From Galaxea fascicularis (taxonomy: Eukaryota > Cnidaria > Anthozoa > Scleractinia > Euphylliidae), in NCBI GenBank assembly GCA_948470475.1, contig OX419336.1, forward strand, positions 7,407,671 to 7,471,670: a stretch of DNA of 64,000 nt. The letters run 5' to 3'. This document shows positions 11,518-21,643 of this stretch, in pieces. Position 1 is the first letter of the stretch. Each line of letters begins with the position of its first letter. Both the position numbers and the translations under genes were made by a program. The notes under the pieces were generated by a model. It was not told the origin of the DNA. It saw only the letters and a list, made by a program, of their open reading frames with translations, and ran no database searches.

Positions 11518-12495
11518 ACAAGTCTTCTACGGTGCGTCTACCGCCCACTTTTTGGATTGATTGACATTTTCCAAAATCAGCCAATTAAAATTACTTCCGT
11601 TACGTGCTACTCGCGAGTTCTCGCGCGTGAAGTGCAGAGGAATGAACAAGACGCCATTTTTGTTTTGTGAACGTTGTGTTCCGCATGATTCATTGTTGTT
11701 GGGGAATAATAGTGGTTTTCGTTCCAAAGGAAGCGCTTTTAACAAATTTTATGAACACTGGGAAAGGTGATATGTGATTCGAAAGCCTATGTGATGATGA
11801 TATCTTTGTTTTGGTTATGAAACACAACTGATGATTCGGCTAATCGAAGGAAGGTGATTTAAAGTAAAGAAATTTTGCAAAGAGTCGAGAGTGTGAGTTG
11901 TGGACAAACAGGATTTTAAGCTTTCGTAGTATTTGTACCTTTATTTTTGTTTGAACAAATGAATAAGCACAGGCTGGTCTATTGGTCTTGATGTACTCAA
12001 TTTTGGGGCTTAATTTATTAAACAAATTTTGCAGTATTACCAACAAACTGTATTGTGGTGGTACACTGTTATTTAACTCATTCACTGGCATACCAAAATG
12101 ATTTTCCTTAAGTGTTTGACTATCTAAAGAACCATTTTTATTAATCACTTTTTAGCTGTTCATCAGTGGCTCCATGTTTGACAAGTATATTGATAGATAA
12201 CTTTTTTCAGTGGTTGAGAGGTATTTATACGCTGGTTGGCAAATTATCCACTGGAAAAATATCTTAAATTTTTAAGTGTGGCATGAACCTGTGATCTGGC
12301 TCAGTTGCTTGGTGGAGGAACGATTTACAAGGGGAAGTAATTTTAAAGTTTTGCATAAATCGTCGGGGCTGATATTTTGTGAATGTCAGACGTTTTGGGA
12401 CTACTGTCCCTTCATCTTATACAATTTAAAACTTTAAAATTCACCTCTTCAATCCTGCTACACAGTAGTTAACATATTTTTATTTTTTTGCCAAA
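11518..12495. other. Intergenic, mostly unassigned
   Basis: No gene recognised. Near 12386-12421 the minus strand has a GATGAAGGGAC-AGTAG-GTCCC-like stem followed by AAAACG, which resembles a decayed hammerhead-type core as found in Penelope-like element ends. Confidence 0.35.
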
Positions 12496-12499
12496 GTAT

Positions 12500-12915
12500 T
12501 AGCAGTCCTCTCCAAGGAGGAAGCCAAACGTCTTCTTGCCAACAGGTTTTTTAATAGTGAGGGAAGAAAGGGGGGAAACAAGCCATTGGATTTACAAATG
12601 GAACACCTAAATTTTTCACTGAAAATGGTTCTGAAATCCCTTTTGGGAAACGTCACAAAAAGATCAGCACAGAGGGTAGCACGTTCCCTTGAAACCCTTG
12701 ATGAGATAATGGATGGAATTTGGAAAGACCTAGATCAGAAGAAGTCGTCTGGACACCATGGAACAAAGGATCGGGAGCAGGCAGTGAAAATTATTCTCAC
12801 CGACCTTATGAATGGGAAGGTTTTTCATCATACTCCTGACAGGTGTGGATATCCCTCTTTCAAAAATATGAAAGAAAGTGTGATTGACATTGACAGTGGG
12901 CTCACAACCACTTAA
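12500..12915 (+). pseudogene. DUF6589-like C-terminal exon, fragment
   Basis: An open frame of about 140 codons ending in TAA. It includes NRFFNSEGRKGGNKPLDLQM, EHLNFSLKMVLKSLLG and a charged C-terminal part. The GG-N-PLDL-EHLN block is what I recall of the C-terminal region of DUF6589 proteins, which are expanded in corals and often associated with mobile elements. A pyrimidine-rich run precedes TATTAGCAG near 12500, a plausible acceptor. No upstream exons of the several-hundred-residue family are visible, so this is likely an orphan fragment. Family assignment is from memory. Confidence 0.5.
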
Positions 12916-13936
12916 TGACCAGGAAGGGCCTTTATGAAAACCCCCAAAGAAGTAATTTTTAATAGAGTAATTACAGTGTACATTACTAATAATATAGTCT
13001 TGAGAGATGGTTGCTATGTAATTGGACAGTCATAAGGCCTCTGGGAACAGGTTTTTGGCCTATCACCCAACCTTGATCCTGAGATGTATGTTATGACAAG
13101 GTACAGAATTTAAGAACTATGCAGGCCTTCTCTTTTATCAAGTGTGTATGTTCTTTCAGGTGCCCTTCACGTTTTAATTATATGAGCATGGAGAGACCAA
13201 TAGACTACCTAATGATCTGACCTGACACAGGTTAATCTTTCATCAACTCAAGAAAAGTCCTGTGTAGAACAACAGCCTAATTGTGGTCCACTTCAAACTA
13301 CTGCACCCTGCACTGAGAATTTTTGCAATGGGATTCAGTCATGTGTTACATTTTTGTCACGTAGATTTCCCTTGCTACAATTTACACTAGGGTTTCAAAT
13401 AACTCACTGGTTATCTGAGTTGAATGCATTACTCTCAACAAAACACTAGGCAGTTTTATGCTGCCCTCACGAAATATTGAGTTATTGCCCGGGTGTAAAA
13501 ATAATTAAGCGAATTAAGCTTAAGTTAAGTCTTAAACTTAAATTTAACTTAGAGATCGAGAAGCCTCTACTGTGAATTAGCCAACAGTGTTTTGTTGTTG
13601 TTCCAGAGGCGAATGTGCATACAAACAATAATACATAGCTTTACGGCCTTAAGCAATTCAAAACATTGACAGTGTTGCGATAACAAAAATGGTACAATTG
13701 GTACATTACAAATTACATCACCTGAGCTTACATGAACCTTTCAAAATGTTTGGCCATTGAATACGAGTATTTTCTCTTGGATCCTGACATTGAAATTAAT
13801 GTGTCCTTGATCTTGTATTTATCAAAGCCTGGATATGTCTTGCTTCTCGTTGAATTGTTATTGAATACAAACCAGTCAGCTTCCAAGTCTTTATACCGTT
13901 GTCAGGCTTTCGCGAAAGGAAATGTTCGAAATAGAC
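12916..13936. other. Intergenic, no gene seen
   Basis: AT-rich DNA on the downstream side of the Gypsy insertion. The open frame at 13732-13953 runs into the LTR and looks accidental. Confidence 0.45.
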
Positions 13937-13940
13937 AAAT

Positions 13941-14099
13941 TGTAAACTTGTGACAGGCGTAGAACACCGGGTAAATATTACAGATCGCTAAACACAACTC
14001 GCGCCAAGGCGAAACTCTAACGAAACTCCGCTCCCTCCCCGACGTCCCCAGTCTCTCTCCTGATCATGGGCCAGTGGGGCCCAGATTTCCATTGTCACA
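13941..14099 (-). repeat. 3' LTR of Gypsy element
   Basis: 159 bp. On the plus strand it starts TGTAAACTTGTGACA and ends TTGTCACA, giving TG...CA termini. It matches the other LTR base for base as far as I can read. Confidence 0.93.
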
Positions 14100-14111
14100 C
14101 TCCTCCCCACT
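14100..14111 (-). promoter_or_regulatory. Polypurine tract
   Basis: In the element's sense, AGTGGGGAGGAG directly abuts the 3' LTR, the expected position for plus-strand DNA priming. Confidence 0.75.
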
Positions 14112-14171
14112 AGGGAGGTTAAGAAGTCACTTATAGTAATAAACAGAACAAGGCTAATGGCCGGCTATATG

Positions 14172-17100
14172 TCAATGCACGAAATAAATGTCAATGTCAG
14201 AATTCTCAGAGGGGGAGAGATCCCACTCCCCATATCTGTCCGGAGGTCGGCGTGGCCTGGTTCCTCTACGGAATTCCAAGGACGGAACACTGCAGGGTTT
14301 GGGATTGTCTGAACTTGGTTGCCCCACATCACTCTCCTCCACACGGGTCTCGGGATTTCTGGGCGGGTTGTCCTTGTGAACAGCAGGCGTAGTTGGGGTA
14401 ACATCGGTAGAAGGGGAAAGGGGAGCTGCTGTTGGCTGCTCTTGTGCACTGGAAGTTTGTGGATGAGAGCTGGTGTCGTTTGAACTTAATGTCGGTTGCG
14501 ACACCATAGCTGGAACAGGAGGCACCGTTACGATGTGACCAGAACTGTTTTCCCCTTGGGTAGGGCGTAGCCTTTCTGGGCGCGTACGAAGGACACGAAG
14601 CTGGTCGCGGTGTCGTAACAACCGTTTACGAAAATTGTTTGCGTGCTTGATGCGGTAGGTGTTACCTTGGAGGCATTTTACAACAATGAACGGTCCCTGC
14701 CAGCGGTTCTGTAACTTGGAAGGTAATCCTGGGCGAGGCGGGACATGCATCATTACAGAGTCACCGACATGTAAGGGGGTAGGGTCCTCCGTGCTCTGGG
14801 CCACACGCCGTTGCTTTTCTTGAGAATCCCGATTGACAGCATCAGGATGAGCTTCCTTAAAACGTGAAGCCAGGGTTGATGCCCACTGGTGGGCTGTGGA
14901 AGGGCGGCTCTTGGGGGAAGGTGCAAGAACCAATCTTGGTGTACGGGGGACGTACCCATGGGACAGGTAAAATGGTGAGTATCCAGTGGTGTTATGCTCG
15001 TGGTTCATGTAGTTAAATCGCAGGAAGGGAATCTCCAAGTCCCAATCATCTCCAGACTCATTTGTTGATTTCCTCAACATTTCTCCAATGGTACGGTTTA
15101 GTCTCTCAACGTTACCATTGGCTTGGGGGTGGAGAGCAGATATACGTTTCTTGTCAATGCCAAGTTCTTGAGCAATGATGCTAAGAGCTTGGTTGTCAAA
15201 TTCACAGCCACGGTCTGTTAAAATGGACTCGGGGAGACCGCGCCGGCAGAAAACTTCACACACAACAGCATTCGCTACAGTTTTAGCCGACTTGTCAGGA
15301 ATGGGTATCATTTCTGCTGCACGAGTGAGCAAATCCACGACCACTAACACATAACGATTTCCTTGTTTGGTAGGCTTCCTCCCAAACGGGCCTTTGATAT
15401 CCATGGCAATCTCCTGCCAAGGTTCTTGTGGTTGTGACGACAGCGTAAGGCCTGCAAACGGGTGGAGAGGGGGAGGACGAGCACGAGCACATGGAACGCA
15501 TGACTGGCAGTAGCTGGTAACATCTCTAACCATGTTCAACCAGAAGTACTCGCGACGGATAAGGTTGGTGGTTTTCTCTGCAGCCATGTGACCAGCATTG
15601 TCATGTTTCAGACGCAAGACAAATGGAATAAGGGCATCTGGGACAACAAGCTGATTGACGAGGTGTTTGCCGATTTTGTAACGAATATACAGCAAGCCAT
15701 CGTCCTTTCCAAGATAGAGGAAATCACGTTTGGTTGACCATTGGCGCACTGTCGGGTTGGTGTCCAGGAAGTTCTTGGCACCACTTTGCAATTGACTGAT
15801 TACAATTCCTAACACAGGATCTGATTTCTGGTATACTCGAAATTCAGCAAGACTGAAGAGGCCATCATGCGCTAACGAGTTGACAACAGGGATACGGGAG
15901 AGAGCATCTGCATGGGGATTTGTGGCACCAGGTCTGTGCTTGATTACAAAGTCAAATTCTTCTGATTCTTCAAGCCAGCGGGCGTAGCGGCCCCGGGGGT
16001 CGCGAGTGTTTCTCAACCACTGAAGACCTTTGTGATCTGTGTGCCAAGTGAAACGGCGCCCTAACAAGTAGGGACGAAATTTTCGAAGGGCAAAAATAAA
16101 GGCATAAACTTCTTTATCACGAGTGTGCCAATTTAACTCATTGTTGGTCAGTGCCTTGGATGCAAACAAAACCGGTTGATCTCGCCCCGAGTCATCCCTC
16201 TGTGACAAAATACAGCCTATTCCCGTATCAGAAGCATCAGTGCTCAGTTCAAAGGGTCTAGACATATCAGGAAAGTGAAGGAGGACATCACTGGAAGTTA
16301 ATGCAAATTTCAGGTCATGGAAGGCAGCTTCCTTTTCTATGGACCAGAGGAATTTAGATTTCCCCGTCAACAGGTTAAGGACATGGGCACGCTGTTGAAG
16401 ATTAGGGATGAAATCACTGTAGTAATTACACAGTCCCAGGAACGCACGCAGTTCTTTAGTATTCCGTGGGCGTGGCCAATCACGAATGGCACTTAACTTG
16501 GTAGGGTCAGGCTCGATGCCTCGAGCAGAGATTTGGTGACCAAGGAAAATAAGCTTCTTTTGGCATAAGGACACTTTGCTAGACTTCACAGTCAAGCCAG
16601 CAGCACGCAGACGCTCAAGGACCTCCTTCAACAGGTTAAAATGTTCACGAAAGTTCCTTCCACCGATGATTATATCATCTAAGTAGACAGCTATGCCATT
16701 CCACTGTAATCCGTTCATGATATCAGCCATGAGGCGCGCAAAGACGGCTGGGGCATTTTTGACACCAAAGGGCATAACACAAAACTGCCAGTGTCCAGAT
16801 TCCGTTGAAAATGCAGTCTTGTGGCGGTGCCCCTTAGCGATAGGGATTTGCCAGTAGCCGCTATACAGGTCTAAGGTTGTAAATAGGTTGGAGCCATGCA
16901 ATGAATCCAAGCATTCACGAACAGAAGGTAAGGGGAAAATCTCTGTAATGGTGGCATCATTCAAGGCACGAAAATCTGCACAGAAACGGTACGAGCCATC
17001 TGCTTTAGGGACAAGTAGAATGGGTGCGGAATAGGGTGAGGTGGAGGGCTCAATAATGCCACGCTCCTCCATGTTCTTGATTTGTGAATCGACCTCTGAA

Positions 17101-18140
17101 CGGAGGGCAAAGGGTGTTCGACGAAGCTTTATGGCAACAGGCACATGGGTCTTCGTATGAACATGAAACTGTGCTCTGTGAGTGCGGCCGACTTCAGAGT
17201 CGTCATTGGCAAATACGTCGCGGTAATCCTCAAGAAGAGATTTGAGCTCTTGCTTCTCTGAAGCGGTCACTTCACAAGAATCCAAGTCGACTGCTACTGG
17301 TGCCTTCGTGGGTGCGGTGGGTGGAGGTTGTGGGGTTGCAGAAATGGTGCTGACATCAGGGCCTTGTTCTTCGACCCTTACTGGGGAGATTTCTCCAATT
17401 CTGGTGCCCGCAAAAAGTTTAACAGGAAGATCACTGTTGTTCATGACTGAAACTGGGATTCGGTTTTGAGGGCCTGCAGCGACAACACTTGCGCCAAAAA
17501 GAACATTTAACTGAGCCATTTTATCCATGAACGGTGAAAACAAGGCATCTTTGTCACATGGTCCATAATCGATTGTTCCTGCATGTACGAAGCACTGTGA
17601 ACGAGGAGGAATGACATGGTCTGAGATGAGGGAAACAACCACTGGGGAGAGCACAGACCCATGGGAGCGTTTCTCTACAATTAACTTGGCATCACCGAGG
17701 GTAAGTGTCTGACGAGCCCAATCAGTTCCAAATGAGCCAAACTTTGCCAAGGTATCCATACCCAGAATGGCTGGAACATTTAAATTTTGGATAACCAGTA
17801 AACGAACATTTTGTTTTGAGACATGGCCTATCTCAATGTTAGTGACAATCTCACCTAAACAACGTAAGGGGCTTCCATTTGCTGCGGCAGGAACACTCTG
17901 TGGGGGGGTAAGGTTCCACTTCTCAATACCAGGTAATCTAGAACTGACACAGGTAACATCTGAGCCAGTGTCCAACAGCCAAGTGCATTTCACATTTTCA
18001 ATCTTTCCTTTTACATGCAAAGTGCATCGTCGCTGTGACCAAGGGCGTTGTGGGACAAAAGAGGCGCTATTTGTTGAGTTAGACACCAGTGGTGGCCTCA
18101 CAGCACTGGTGTTGTTTAGTTTAAACGTGGTGAGGAGCAC
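14172..18140 (-). CDS. pol: Gypsy pol polyprotein (PR-RT-RH-IN)
   Basis: Uninterrupted frame of about 1320 codons. Aspartic protease LLDTGSD at residues 55-61; reverse transcriptase with DFRALND near 389-395 and YLDD at 486-489; RNase H TDAS near 634; integrase zinc finger from H846/H851 and cysteines near 878-884; integrase core D914, D976 and E1012, the last two exactly 35 residues apart. A basic, proline/serine-rich tail follows. The annotated first codon is not an ATG (GTG at 18138-18140 in the element's sense), and the frame is closed just upstream, so it is most likely made as a gag-pol fusion by -1 frameshifting. It overlaps the gag end by 25 bp. All catalytic residues are present, so the element looks competent. 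Confidence 0.93.
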   Translation of the reverse strand: MLLTTFKLNNTSAVRPPLVSNSTNSASFVPQRPWSQRRCTLHVKGKIENVKCTWLLDTGSDVTCVSSRLPGIEKWNLTPPQSVPAAANGSPLRCLGEIVTNIEIGHVSKQNVRLLVIQNLNVPAILGMDTLAKFGSFGTDWARQTLTLGDAKLIVEKRSHGSVLSPVVVSLISDHVIPPRSQCFVHAGTIDYGPCDKDALFSPFMDKMAQLNVLFGASVVAAGPQNRIPVSVMNNSDLPVKLFAGTRIGEISPVRVEEQGPDVSTISATPQPPPTAPTKAPVAVDLDSCEVTASEKQELKSLLEDYRDVFANDDSEVGRTHRAQFHVHTKTHVPVAIKLRRTPFALRSEVDSQIKNMEERGIIEPSTSPYSAPILLVPKADGSYRFCADFRALNDATITEIFPLPSVRECLDSLHGSNLFTTLDLYSGYWQIPIAKGHRHKTAFSTESGHWQFCVMPFGVKNAPAVFARLMADIMNGLQWNGIAVYLDDIIIGGRNFREHFNLLKEVLERLRAAGLTVKSSKVSLCQKKLIFLGHQISARGIEPDPTKLSAIRDWPRPRNTKELRAFLGLCNYYSDFIPNLQQRAHVLNLLTGKSKFLWSIEKEAAFHDLKFALTSSDVLLHFPDMSRPFELSTDASDTGIGCILSQRDDSGRDQPVLFASKALTNNELNWHTRDKEVYAFIFALRKFRPYLLGRRFTWHTDHKGLQWLRNTRDPRGRYARWLEESEEFDFVIKHRPGATNPHADALSRIPVVNSLAHDGLFSLAEFRVYQKSDPVLGIVISQLQSGAKNFLDTNPTVRQWSTKRDFLYLGKDDGLLYIRYKIGKHLVNQLVVPDALIPFVLRLKHDNAGHMAAEKTTNLIRREYFWLNMVRDVTSYCQSCVPCARARPPPLHPFAGLTLSSQPQEPWQEIAMDIKGPFGRKPTKQGNRYVLVVVDLLTRAAEMIPIPDKSAKTVANAVVCEVFCRRGLPESILTDRGCEFDNQALSIIAQELGIDKKRISALHPQANGNVERLNRTIGEMLRKSTNESGDDWDLEIPFLRFNYMNHEHNTTGYSPFYLSHGYVPRTPRLVLAPSPKSRPSTAHQWASTLASRFKEAHPDAVNRDSQEKQRRVAQSTEDPTPLHVGDSVMMHVPPRPGLPSKLQNRWQGPFIVVKCLQGNTYRIKHANNFRKRLLRHRDQLRVLRTRPERLRPTQGENSSGHIVTVPPVPAMVSQPTLSSNDTSSHPQTSSAQEQPTAAPLSPSTDVTPTTPAVHKDNPPRNPETRVEESDVGQPSSDNPKPCSVPSLEFRRGTRPRRPPDRYGEWDLSPSENSDIDIYFVH
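18083..18112 (-). promoter_or_regulatory. Frameshift-stimulating hairpin
   Basis: In the element's RNA sense, ACACCAGTG pairs with CACTGGTGT to form a perfect 9-bp stem with a 12-nt loop. It begins 6 nt after the slippery heptamer, within the usual 5-9 nt spacing for -1 frameshift stimulators. A pseudoknot partner was not searched for systematically. Confidence 0.75.
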
Positions 18141-19015
18141 TGACTAGCAACATGTCCAACCCCTCCACAGTTAAAACAGGTCATAGATCCTTGGGCTTTA
18201 CTAAATTGGTTGTTTGGGCCACTGCGACAGGAACGACCTTGTCTGCGTCCCCTGCCTCGCCCTGGGGGTGCACGGCTACAATCTTGTTGCAAATGTGTGG
18301 TCGATCCACAAGAAAAACACTTCCGGGGTGTTGCAAATCTGGGGGTAGGTTGTTTAGAAGAAACCACATTGACATCATCTGACGGTTCGGGGTTGACATG
18401 CTCTTGGACAAGCATTTTGAGCTCTTTCAGTTCATTGCGAAGTGTATCTAATTTGCTATCGTTGTCACTAGATTCCACTGTGGCTACCTGCTCGGCGGGA
18501 GGTTGCGTCCGAGCCAAGACTTCCTCGATACGACGAGCGTGTTTGGCGAGATTCGTGTATGTCTCGTCTGGGTAGTCTATTTGTAATTTTGTGGATATGG
18601 CCTGAGGAATTCCTCGAAGAAACTGGCGAGTAACCGCTTTCTGTGACGTCTCAGTGAGTGCTGTAGCTTCTTCGATGCCAAACGCCTCACGATACAATCG
18701 CTCCAAAACAGCAAAATAAACCAAAAAAGATTCGCCTGGTTCTCGCATCCGAGAAAGAAATGCTTGCTCAGAGGAAGCCGGGTCGGATCGATACTCATCA
18801 AGAATAGCTTTCTTTAACTTTGTCCAGTCCTTTCGATCGTCCTCCGGGACTGTCAACAAAAACTCTACTTTGTCGTCCGGAAGACCGATCGCAGCCATTG
18901 CCGCCATTTTGTTGTTGTTCCAGCCACGTGCAGCTGCGTAAGTTTCCACTCTCAAAAGCCATTTCTTTACGTCCTCGTCCTTTTTCCATAACAGTCTACA
19001 TCTATCGTCTTCCAT
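18116..19015 (-). CDS. gag: Gypsy Gag with two zinc knuckles
   Basis: 299-residue structural protein that would assemble the particle and bind the RNA. It starts at ATG (19013-19015) soon after the primer site. The N-terminal part matches the general retrotransposon Gag pattern (KKWLLRVETYAAARGW; DWTKLKKAILDEY; GESFLVYFAVLERLY). Two CCHC knuckles close it: CFSCGSTTHLQQDC at about 233-246 and CFNCGGVGHVASQC at about 280-293. It is followed, after a -1 shift, by pol. Confidence 0.92.
   Translation of the reverse strand: MEDDRCRLLWKKDEDVKKWLLRVETYAAARGWNNNKMAAMAAIGLPDDKVEFLLTVPEDDRKDWTKLKKAILDEYRSDPASSEQAFLSRMREPGESFLVYFAVLERLYREAFGIEEATALTETSQKAVTRQFLRGIPQAISTKLQIDYPDETYTNLAKHARRIEEVLARTQPPAEQVATVESSDNDSKLDTLRNELKELKMLVQEHVNPEPSDDVNVVSSKQPTPRFATPRKCFSCGSTTHLQQDCSRAPPGRGRGRRQGRSCRSGPNNQFSKAQGSMTCFNCGGVGHVASQCSSPRLN
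18119..18125 (-). promoter_or_regulatory. -1 slippery heptamer TTTAAAC
   Basis: In the gag frame the codons read cgT TTA AAC TAA, so the heptamer T TTA AAC lies in the X XXY YYZ phase and directly precedes the gag stop. A -1 shift there enters the pol frame exactly. Confidence 0.85.
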
Positions 19016-19019
19016 CGCG

Positions 19020-19031
19020 CCGCTGCCACCA
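19020..19031 (-). promoter_or_regulatory. Primer-binding site, tRNA-Leu type
   Basis: In the element's sense TGGTGGCAGCGG lies 1 nt after the 5' LTR. It is complementary to a tRNA 3' end CCGCTGCCACCA, which I recall as typical of a eukaryotic tRNA-Leu. The tRNA identity is from memory. Confidence 0.75.
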
Positions 19032-19032
19032 G

Positions 19033-19191
19033 TGTAAACTTGTGACAGGCGTAGAACACCGGGTAAATATTACAGATCGCTAAACACAACTCGCGCCAAG
19101 GCGAAACTCTAACGAAACTCCGCTCCCTCCCCGACGTCCCCAGTCTCTCTCCTGATCATGGGCCAGTGGGGCCCAGATTTCCATTGTCACA
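19033..19191 (-). repeat. 5' LTR of Gypsy element
   Basis: 159 bp, identical by eye to 13941-14099. It presumably carries the element's promoter, but I recognise no TATA box. Confidence 0.93.
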
Positions 19192-19195
19192 AAAT

Positions 19196-20527
19196 AACAG
19201 AGATATTTGTGGAAACTCGTCTGGACGCTTCGTCTTTATCATTCCTCATGAAGATCATTCCGCGAATCTTTTATATGAATCCAGTAAGTACCTCAAAGCA
19301 AAACTAATAAACTTTTCCCTCTCCGCTAGATAAAAAATAGACAGGCTCTACTGTTTTGTGTTATAAAACCAACTTGAGCTAACTCGTTGTCCGTAATGGC
19401 GGCTCGTTCGCGAGAGCCTCGCGAACACGCATCTTAGTGACATCCGGTTCTTGAATCAGCCAATCAGATTTCGTCCAAATTCTGGACGAAGACACAGAGT
19501 CCTGTGAGACTTTGTATCAGGCCCAATTGTAGCGAGCGCCGACATAAGAAGACATAAGAGCGATGGTACAATTGGGCCTGATCGCAGGTTATTAAAAGTC
19601 TATCACATATATTCTTTCATCATATCAACAGGATTTTCAAGAAATATCGTGACCTAGCTCCTCGTGTTCAAAGTAAAATAAAGATCAATTCACTAACAAT
19701 ATTAGGTGGATAATTGTCAGTAGACCCGTCAGTCAAATTTCGCACTGAAGAAACAAACTGACACCAATTCATTTAAGGCGTTTGAAACGTATATACATGG
19801 AATTACCCGATGTTCTAAATAAAATCAAATTACGAATGGAATAGCATTGACTGGCTAAAGCTCATGATGTCATAAACAAAAGCGGCAACTGAAAAAGAAT
19901 GAAGTAACCAAGCATAGTGCTAAAGTTTAGCTTATATTTTAAACCAAAATAAAATAATGCACATGAAACGTAAAACGTTTTTCTCGAACGACAGCGGACA
20001 ATGCCTGTACTGCAGGAAGGTTATCGTATCAAACTTGAAACTGAAACGTACAATATATCTTTGAAACATTAATAGACCCCACTGACGTTACCCTTCATTT
20101 CTCAAACGCACTGATTCGGGTCAAAGAATGGAAAGCGTTGGAAAAGTTCTGACACCCGAAACACTCTTAAGATCAAATTTTTCAGTACTGTAGAATTTCA
20201 TGCATGGATAAAAATGTTCGATTACTTGTCGCCGGCCACAAGTGAAACTCATGCGAATTTAACCTTGTGTTCTGAGGAAAACTAAACCGACGCGGATAAT
20301 CTCTTTACCTAAGATATCTTGGACCTCCGCATCCGCATGCACATCAAGTGCATATGGACACTTCTTAAAATTAAGCTTACTTTTTGTCTGCCAACAAATT
20401 TTCGCGTATCTTTCGCGCGGTTCAGTAGCAACATAATAATACATCATGCAGAAGCATTTGGAATAACAGATTATAAGTAGTTTCACACATTTACGGCACT
20501 ATGAATATAATCTGAAACTAACAATAC
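19196..20527. other. Intergenic with one short hairpin
   Basis: No gene recognised. At 19517-19583 ATCAGGCCCAATTGTA and TACAATTGGGCCTGAT form inverted ends of a short element, followed by CGCAGGTT, the complement of the AACCTGCG that precedes the hairpin at 11446. Confidence 0.5.
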
Positions 20528-20695
20528 CTTCAACTTGTCATTCTTCGCATCTGATTTAGAGACTCCTATATTCACCACTCCTCCATATTCTTCACCGCCA
20601 GATTCTTTCAACGGACTTTTTTCCCTAAATATTCGAACCTTGTCATCTTCCTTCACAAAGTACCACTTGGTATCGGAACCCGTCTTCTTAGGCAT
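20528..20695 (-). CDS. Possible first coding exon, unidentified
   Basis: Minus-strand ATG at 20693-20695 opens 56 codons: MPKKTGSDTKWYFVKEDDK, then a charged, glycine-containing stretch ending KNDKLK, followed by GTATTG, an acceptable donor. The composition looks like a genuine N-terminus, and the ATG is followed by codons without low-complexity bias. No downstream exon could be linked in the next several kb on the minus strand, and the Gypsy insertion lies beyond. I do not recognise the family. Confidence 0.35.
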
Positions 20696-21247
20696 GATTT
20701 TTCCAATTAAACTTTTTCAACGTTGTACTACTGATCTTTTTCTGGAAGTAAACACGTTTTTATTGCCTCGGTGTGAATGCACCATTCTGAACAAAGTCCG
20801 AAGCTGATTGACATACGTTTCCCGTGGCGGTTAATAAGCCTTTTTACTGCTATCTCATGGAACATTTGAAACACGCTATTAGTGTCTCTTAAATGTTGTA
20901 TCTGTCTGTTTATTATTACTATTGACAACGATCTGGGACAACATTTTGAGTGTACTAGGTTATACTTTTAGTGGTTTAGAGAAATGTACATTTTTGGTTT
21001 GAAACTTAATTGACTGGTCTGTACGTTTTCGCATGTTGTCCATGTTAAATGGGCCCTTTTTCACAACCGTAAGTAATATCGACTGGGGTGTCACCCTACG
21101 AATTGCTCACATACCGGCTTACCACTCTGGCACGCAATCTAAAGAACGTGGCACGCGCACTGATTTACCTAAGAAGAGCGACATCACGCATAAAAATACA
21201 CTACAAGCCCGGCAGATTCATACCTCTTTGTGTCTCTCTGGGTCTCT
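20696..21247. other. Intergenic, no gene seen
   Basis: Possible promoter region for the divergent exons at 20528-20695 (minus) and 21248 (plus), but no recognisable element was found. Confidence 0.3.
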
Positions 21248-21643
21248 ATGGCGGCAAAGAGGGTTGCCAGTTATTCAGATTTTTCGGAAAATAACGTTAA
21301 GTCAAAACGGATTCTTATGGCTCGGGTTTCCTTGGTAGCCCTGCGAGCCTTGCCACTAGTGACCTCTTCGAACCAGATGAGGCAGAAGAAACAGTTTGAA
21401 CCAGCAGTCACCTCAGGGAAGAAATAGCCTCCAGTGACCTATTTGAACCAAATAGTAAGACTGGAAGTCCTCATGAAACCTGTGTCCTAAGCCCGATATC
21501 TAGCGAACTTTACGAGCCTCTGGATTCGAGTGGAGCTGAGCTAACTCGTGTTCCAACGATAGACAGCGACATATTAGAGAGACCGATGAAGACTTGGGAT
21601 GCTTTCCACTGCCAGAAGCTGAGGAGGAGTTAGTCGAGCCCTA
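21248..21643 (+). pseudogene. Degraded first exon, unidentified gene
   Basis: ATG at 21248 opens MAAKRVASYSDFSENNVKSK, but the protein-like signal then moves between frames: after a shift near 21332 it reads ATSDLFEPDEAEETV, meets TGA, continues in the same frame through IASSDLFEPNSK and PISSELYEPLDSSG, then shifts again near 21580 into LGCFPLPEAEEELVEPYG, which ends at a good donor (TATG|GTAAGC). Two frameshifts and a stop in one exon argue for a dead copy. The repeated SSDLFEP/SSELYEP motif is notable. Family unknown. Confidence 0.45.

Larger units (their letters stand above)
13941..19191 (-). mobile_element. Full-length Ty3/Gypsy LTR retrotransposon
   Basis: A 5251-bp element in the minus orientation with two LTRs (13941-14099 and 19033-19191) that I read as identical over 159 bp. 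A 4-bp target duplication, AAAT, flanks it (13937-13940 and 19192-19195). Internal order in the element's sense is LTR, primer-binding site, gag, pol (protease, RT, RNase H, integrase), purine tract, LTR. Both reading frames are free of stops and all key motifs are present. Identical LTRs and intact frames point to a very recent insertion. Domain order RT-RNaseH-integrase places it in Ty3/Gypsy rather than Ty1/Copia. There is no env-like gene. Confidence 0.95.

Noticed and set aside
17242..17469. Plus-strand frames across the Gypsy element (also 17767-18147 and 18210-18575)
   Set aside because: Antisense shadows of the pol and gag frames.
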